From contig NZ_CP108143.1 of the NCBI RefSeq assembly GCF_036206005.1, positions 1,488,001 to 1,552,000 of the forward strand: DNA of 64,000 nucleotides. Reading direction: 5' to 3'. Source of the DNA: Streptomyces sp. NBC_00178. Lineage in GTDB: Bacteria; Actinomycetota; Actinomycetes; Streptomycetales; Streptomycetaceae. The notes under the pieces were generated by a model that saw nothing but the letters and a program-made list of their open reading frames with translations, was not told where the DNA came from and made no database searches. Below are positions 60,438 through 64,000 of the stretch, piece by piece (the stretch's first letter is position 1; the number at the start of each line of letters is the position of its first letter). Made by a program: the position numbers and the translations under genes.

Positions 60438-61244
60438 TCAGTCCTTCGCGTTGAGGACGGGGAGATAGCCGCCCGACTGCCCTGCCGCGGTGGGGTGGTA
60501 GGACTCGCCGATGTTGAGCCAGTTCACACTGTGCAGCCATGCGCTGCCCGAGCAGATCTCGTGCCCGGTGAAGGTGGAGGAGACGTCACCGAAGGTGAAG
60601 CCGTGGTCGGCGGCACGTTTGGCGGTGGCGGCGTTGAGATAGTCGGAGGCGCTGTTGATGGCGGAGCGCTCCGCCTCGCTCAGGCCGGCGATGCAACTGC
60701 CGCCGAGCTTGTAGAAGCGGGGATAGCCGAGGACGACGACGTGGGCGGAGGGCGCCTTGGCGCTGATGGCCGAGTAGACGGCGTCCAGCTTGCCGGGGAG
60801 GGTCGAGTCGACGTACGCGCGAGCGGTGGCGATCCGGTTGAGGCAGGTGGCCTCGGACTGCAGGACGCAGGTGGTCATGACATCGGCGAATCCGGCGTCG
60901 TTGCCGCCGATGGAGATCGAGACGAGGTCCGTGCCCGAGTTGAGCGGACCGAGCTGACCGGCCGTGACGTCTCCGGTCCTGGCTCCCGAACAGGCGGTGA
61001 AGGCGAACGACGCGGGGTTGTTGGCCGCCTTCCAGAGAGCCGGATAGGCGCGGGTGCTGCGCTTGCAGTCACCGCTCGCGCTGTCGTAGCTGCCCGCCCC
61101 CACTCCCGAGGAGTACGAGTCACCCAGGGCCACGTAGTCGACGGCCGCGGATTCCTTGGCCTGGGCGGCGCCCGCACCGGTCAGAGCGAGAACGGTGCCG
61201 AGCAGGAGAGAGGACGAGAACGCCACGAGTCTGGACATTTTCAT
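60438..61244 (-). CDS. Secreted SGNH/GDSL lipase
   Basis: 268 residues, ATG 61244 with a perfect AAGGAGGT site. The Sec signal MKMSRLVAFSSSLLLGTVLA (cleavage after AQA, about residue 33) is followed by SGNH blocks: VALGDSYSSGVGAG (catalytic Ser), the Gly block, GGNDAGF (Asn) and the late Asp-x-x-His segment rewritten as NIGESYHPTAAGQSGG (His). Six cysteines form disulfides. Length and sequence closely match the S. rimosus extracellular lipase and SCO1725, which hydrolyse esters of medium- to long-chain acids. Monocistronic, terminator downstream. Confidence 0.96.
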   Translation of the reverse strand: MKMSRLVAFSSSLLLGTVLALTGAGAAQAKESAAVDYVALGDSYSSGVGAGSYDSASGDCKRSTRAYPALWKAANNPASFAFTACSGARTGDVTAGQLGPLNSGTDLVSISIGGNDAGFADVMTTCVLQSEATCLNRIATARAYVDSTLPGKLDAVYSAISAKAPSAHVVVLGYPRFYKLGGSCIAGLSEAERSAINSASDYLNAATAKRAADHGFTFGDVSSTFTGHEICSGSAWLHSVNWLNIGESYHPTAAGQSGGYLPVLNAKD

Positions 61245-61354
61245 GGAACCTCCTTGGGCAGGATCTCTGCCTACTCCGTGGTAGCAGTACCCACCGCAGC
61301 TTCGGAAGTGTCCATGCCAAAATGCTTCAACAGTACGTGGAACAAACCTTTTTG

Positions 61355-61366
61355 ATGATGCGTCAT
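61355..61366. promoter_or_regulatory. Palindromic element in the lipase/ATPase gap
   Basis: ATGATGCGTCAT, inverted ATGA/TCAT ends (10 of 12 positions), in an AT-richer stretch between divergent genes. Low confidence. Confidence 0.3.
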
Positions 61367-61521
61367 ATAGCAAGGGACATCCGGCGCACCGAGGGGCAAA
61401 CCCGCTCGCGGACCAAGCGGCGGCACCGCCCGGCAGCCGGGTGCCCGCGACTGCCCGGAGCCCCCGGGCAGCTCGCGAAACCCGGGTGCGCGGGCCGCCC
61501 CCGTGCCGGATCATGTGCCTC

Positions 61522-62616
61522 ATGTCTGCCAACCCCGAGTCCGCCCTGCCGATCCGGCTCAACGTGGACGACAGCGATTCACCGTCCGACGTCGTGGACG
61601 CGCTGTTCCTGGGCCGCTTCGCGACGGGCGAGCAGCCCCACTCGCACAGCTCCTCCCTGGACCGGGTGAAGCCGGGGGCGACCCTGCTGCCCTCCACGGC
61701 CAAGGTGCTGCGCTCGGCCCGGGACGACGACCGCAGTGCGACGCTCGCCGAAGGCGACGGGTGGACCGTCCTCGTCTCGCGGTGGAACCGTGGCGCCGAC
61801 GTCACGGTGACCGCCGCGACACCCGAACTCGCCGAGAAGGTCCTGTCCGAGGCGACCGACGGCGCGCAGGACGAACCGGAACCGCAGCCGGACAACGTGA
61901 CGATGGGCTTCTGGTACGTCTCTCCGCGCCGCGGCCCGCACCGCACCACCCGGCAGATCGCGGCGGGCACCTGGGACGAGGTGCGGCCCAACTACACGGC
62001 ACCGGTCGCCGATGCCATGGACCGGCTGATGAAGGTCACCCCCGACGACATCTCCGGCCGCCTCCTGCTGCTGCACGGCCCGCCGGGCACGGGCAAGACC
62101 TCCGCGCTGCGCACGCTCGCCCGGTCCTGGCGGGACTGGTGCCAGGTCGACTGCGTGCTGGACCCCGAGCGGCTGTTCAACGACGTCGGATACCTCATGG
62201 ACATCGCGATCGGTGAGGACGACGGCTCGGCGAAGGGCCGGTGGCGTCTGCTGCTCCTGGAGGACTGCGACGAACTGATCCGCGGCGAGGCGAAGCACAC
62301 CGCCGGCCAGGCGCTGTCCCGGCTGCTGAACCTGACGGACGGTCTGCTGGGACAGGGCCGCAACGTGCTGGTGGGCGTGACGACGAACGAGGACCTGGAA
62401 CGGCTGCACCCCGCCGTCGTGCGGCCGGGCCGGTGCCTGGCCCGCATCGAGGTGGGACCGCTGACCCGCCCGGAGTCGGTGTCCTGGCTGGGCACGGAGG
62501 AGGGGCTCGGCAGGGAGGGCGCCACACTCGCCGAGCTCTACGCCCTGCGCCGCGGCAGCGGCCCCGCGTCCGTGCCGAAGCAGGACGCCGGAGCGGACGC
62601 CGGGCTGTACCTCTGA
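61522..62616 (+). CDS. DUF5925/AAA-type ATPase
   Basis: 364 residues from ATG at 61522 (MSANPESALPIRLNV); an ATG at 61513 adds three. The N-terminal 140 residues form the DUF5925-type domain (DDSDSPSDVVDALFLGRFATGEQP, WTVLVSRWNRGADVTVTAATPEL). The AAA module follows: LLLLHGPPGTGKTSALRTLA (Walker A), WRLLLLEDCDELIR (Walker B), VLVGVTTNEDLERLHPAVVRPGRC (sensor 1/arginine finger). Probably hexameric and remodels a protein target. Function unknown; monocistronic. Confidence 0.9.
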   Translation: MSANPESALPIRLNVDDSDSPSDVVDALFLGRFATGEQPHSHSSSLDRVKPGATLLPSTAKVLRSARDDDRSATLAEGDGWTVLVSRWNRGADVTVTAATPELAEKVLSEATDGAQDEPEPQPDNVTMGFWYVSPRRGPHRTTRQIAAGTWDEVRPNYTAPVADAMDRLMKVTPDDISGRLLLLHGPPGTGKTSALRTLARSWRDWCQVDCVLDPERLFNDVGYLMDIAIGEDDGSAKGRWRLLLLEDCDELIRGEAKHTAGQALSRLLNLTDGLLGQGRNVLVGVTTNEDLERLHPAVVRPGRCLARIEVGPLTRPESVSWLGTEEGLGREGATLAELYALRRGSGPASVPKQDAGADAGLYL

Positions 62617-62728
62617 GCGCACGGCGGACCGGCACAGGCCGCCCCTTCCGGGAGGCCGGCGCCTCACACCGTGGCCGGCCTGCGCGTTCCGGACGCGCTC
62701 GGCGCGAGCCCGCCCGGGCCCGCTGCGC

Positions 62729-63103
62729 TCAGCGTGCGTAGGCCGCGCGCACCGCGTCCGCGGCCCGGGTGAGCGCGTCGGCCTCCGAGAGGCCGAGGCG
62801 CCGCGCCTGCTCCGCGTACTCCTGCGCCGCCGTCGCCGCGTGACGGGCCGCCGCGTCGCCCGCCGGGGCGACGAACGTCCCGTTGCGGCCCCGGGTCTCG
62901 ACGACCCCGTCGGACTCCAGTGCCCGGTAGGCCTTGGCGACGGTGTTGGCGGCGAGGCCCAGCTCCTCCGCGAGGCCCCGCACGGTCGGGAGCCGGTAGC
63001 CCACGGGCAGGGCGCCGGAGCGGGCCTGTTCGGACAACTGGGCACGCAGTTGCTCGTAGGGCGCGGTGGCGGAATCCGGATCAACGGCGATCTTCAGGGT
63101 CAC
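62729..63103 (-). CDS. YtrA-subfamily GntR regulator
   Basis: 124 residues from GTG at 63103 (VTLKIAVDPDSATAPYEQL). A wHTH (LPVGYRLPTVRGLAEELGLAANTVAKAYRALESDGVVETRGRNGTFV) covers most of the protein, with only about 40 residues beyond (AAQEYAEQARRLGLSEADALTRAADAVRAAYAR), the pattern of short YtrA types that often control ABC transporters. No ABC genes are visible here. Divergent from the acetyltransferase gene, 93 bases apart. Confidence 0.92.
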   Translation of the reverse strand: MTLKIAVDPDSATAPYEQLRAQLSEQARSGALPVGYRLPTVRGLAEELGLAANTVAKAYRALESDGVVETRGRNGTFVAPAGDAAARHAATAAQEYAEQARRLGLSEADALTRAADAVRAAYAR

Positions 63104-63196
63104 GCGGCGATTCTCTCCCACCCCGGGCCCGGGCACCCCGCTGCGCGCCCGTAAATTCGGAGGCGGCCGGCCGGGCGGTCCGCGTACGGTCCCGGC

Positions 63197-64000
63197 ATGA
63201 CGGTAACCGTGCGCGACTTCCTGCCTGCCGACGCCGAGGCCTGGGTGCAGGTGCGGCGCGCCGCACTGCCGTACCTGGTGACGACTCCCGAGGGGGTCCT
63301 CAGCGACCTGGCGGCGTCCCATCCGGACCGGCGTTTCCGGCTGCTGGTCGCCGAGGAGGACGGCGAGCTGATCGGGACCGCCCAGGTCGGCATCGCGCAC
63401 GAGAGCCCGGTTCCGGGCCAGGGATTCTGCAATCCCTACGTCCGCCCGGACCGGCTGGGACGGGGTGCGGGGTCACTGCTCCTGCGGACCGCCGAGGACC
63501 ACCTCGCCGCCTCGGGCGCGACCGACGTCTACTCCTGGGTGCTCGACGAGCCGGCCAACCGCGCCTTCGCCGCGAAGCGCGGGTACGAGCCGCGCCGGTC
63601 GGCGCACTTCCTCCATCTCGACCTGGCGGGCGGCCCGCTGCCGCCGCTCCCGGAGCTGCCCGCCGGGGTCGCGTTGCTGAGCGGCGCCGACTTCGAGGAC
63701 GATCCGCGCCCGCTGTTCGAGGCGGACGCCGAGGTCACCGCCGACGAACCGAGCGACGTCACGGCGGAGTTCAGCGACTACGAGGACTGGCTCGCCACGA
63801 CCTGGCGGCGGCCCGGCTTCGACCACGCGCTCACCACGGTCGTCACGGTCGGCGGAGAGGTCGCGGCGTTCAGCGCGGCGCTGACCGACGGGCTGACCCG
63901 CTACTCGTCGGCCATGACGGGCACCCGGCGCGCCTTCCGCGGCCGGGGGCTCGCGAAGCTCGCCAAGAACGACTCGCTGCACCGGTCGCGTGCCGCCGGC
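63197..64000 (+). CDS. Two-domain GNAT N-acetyltransferase (3' end beyond window)
   Basis: 268 codons are visible from ATG at 63197 (MTVTVRDFLPADAEAWVQV), with no stop before the edge. The first GNAT domain has NPYVRPDRLGRGAGSLLLRTAEDHL, the acetyl-CoA motif A, and VLDEPANRAFAAKRGYEPRR (motif B). The second domain starts near residue 165; its motif A is TGTRRAFRGRGLAKLAKNDSLHRS at the edge. This tandem arrangement is common in Streptomyces and acts on amines or aminoglycoside-like substrates; target not known. Divergent from the YtrA-type regulator. Confidence 0.9.
   Translation, partial: MTVTVRDFLPADAEAWVQVRRAALPYLVTTPEGVLSDLAASHPDRRFRLLVAEEDGELIGTAQVGIAHESPVPGQGFCNPYVRPDRLGRGAGSLLLRTAEDHLAASGATDVYSWVLDEPANRAFAAKRGYEPRRSAHFLHLDLAGGPLPPLPELPAGVALLSGADFEDDPRPLFEADAEVTADEPSDVTAEFSDYEDWLATTWRRPGFDHALTTVVTVGGEVAAFSAALTDGLTRYSSAMTGTRRAFRGRGLAKLAKNDSLHRSRAAG

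Overview
The window is a stretch of chromosome from a high-GC actinomycete, almost certainly a Streptomyces. The signs are strong G/C bias at third codon positions, many GTG starts, very short gaps and ATGA/GTGA/TGATG start-stop overlaps, two chaplin genes (one with a sortase signal), a SoxR of the actinobacterial type, mycothiol-linked genes and many TetR/GntR regulators. From memory, the gene order resembles the S. coelicolor SCO1664-SCO1730 core region (chpC/chpH, gluconate operon, soxR, hmgA, secreted SGNH lipase). I see no insertion sequence, prophage, CRISPR array or rRNA. I recognise 61 protein genes (the first and last run off the window) and one tRNA.

Layout. 1-2007: SCO1664-type kinase-fold protein, DUF3090 and a histidine phosphatase, a group that in actinobacteria usually sits beside mshC. 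2055-9664: CorA, a ferritin-like protein, an F420-type oxidoreductase, an aldo/keto reductase, a degenerate RecD2-like protein and two small conserved proteins. 9723-10860: chaplins chpC and chpH. 11007-16216: M20 peptidase, tRNA-Leu(GAG), RluA-type pseudouridine synthase, and a mycothiol-dependent formaldehyde dehydrogenase with its MBL partner. 15515-18279: gluconate regulator, kinase and permease with two operator copies. 18285-22322: cytochrome b/molybdoenzyme pair, APC permease and a helical-repeat protein. 22563-27053: ASCH protein, flavin dehydrogenase, DMT transporter, Nudix hydrolase and two DUF202 proteins.

27278-48706 is dominated by acyl-CoA and aldehyde metabolism controlled by local TetR proteins. 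A phosphotransferase plus ACAD11-type dehydrogenase operon (27278-29522) and an SDR-CoA ligase-TetR operon (34359-31299) carry the same 14-bp operator core about 40 bp before their first start codons. Together they hold the enzyme classes of the levulinate/4-hydroxyacid (lva) route, so I suggest a split, co-regulated 4-hydroxyacyl-CoA system. Two more TetR modules use the same design: MaoC hydratase/TetR (40231-41502) share an identical 17-bp site, and acyl-CoA dehydrogenase/TetR share a 17-of-20-bp site with an aldehyde/alcohol dehydrogenase operon 5.7 kb away. Between them lie NamZ-type muramidase, a penicillin-acylase-family enzyme, SoxR and an Acg-family flavoprotein with a DevR/OsdR-like box upstream.

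48923-64000: MFS and CitMHS transporters, a Mo-bisPGD oxidoreductase, homogentisate dioxygenase with a divergent TetR, a HutC-type GntR, an orphan type ISP restriction C-terminal domain, a CaiB/BaiF CoA transferase, a small basic protein, a secreted SGNH lipase, a DUF5925 AAA ATPase, a YtrA-type GntR and the start of a two-domain GNAT acetyltransferase. All functional calls come from reading motifs; no database search was run.
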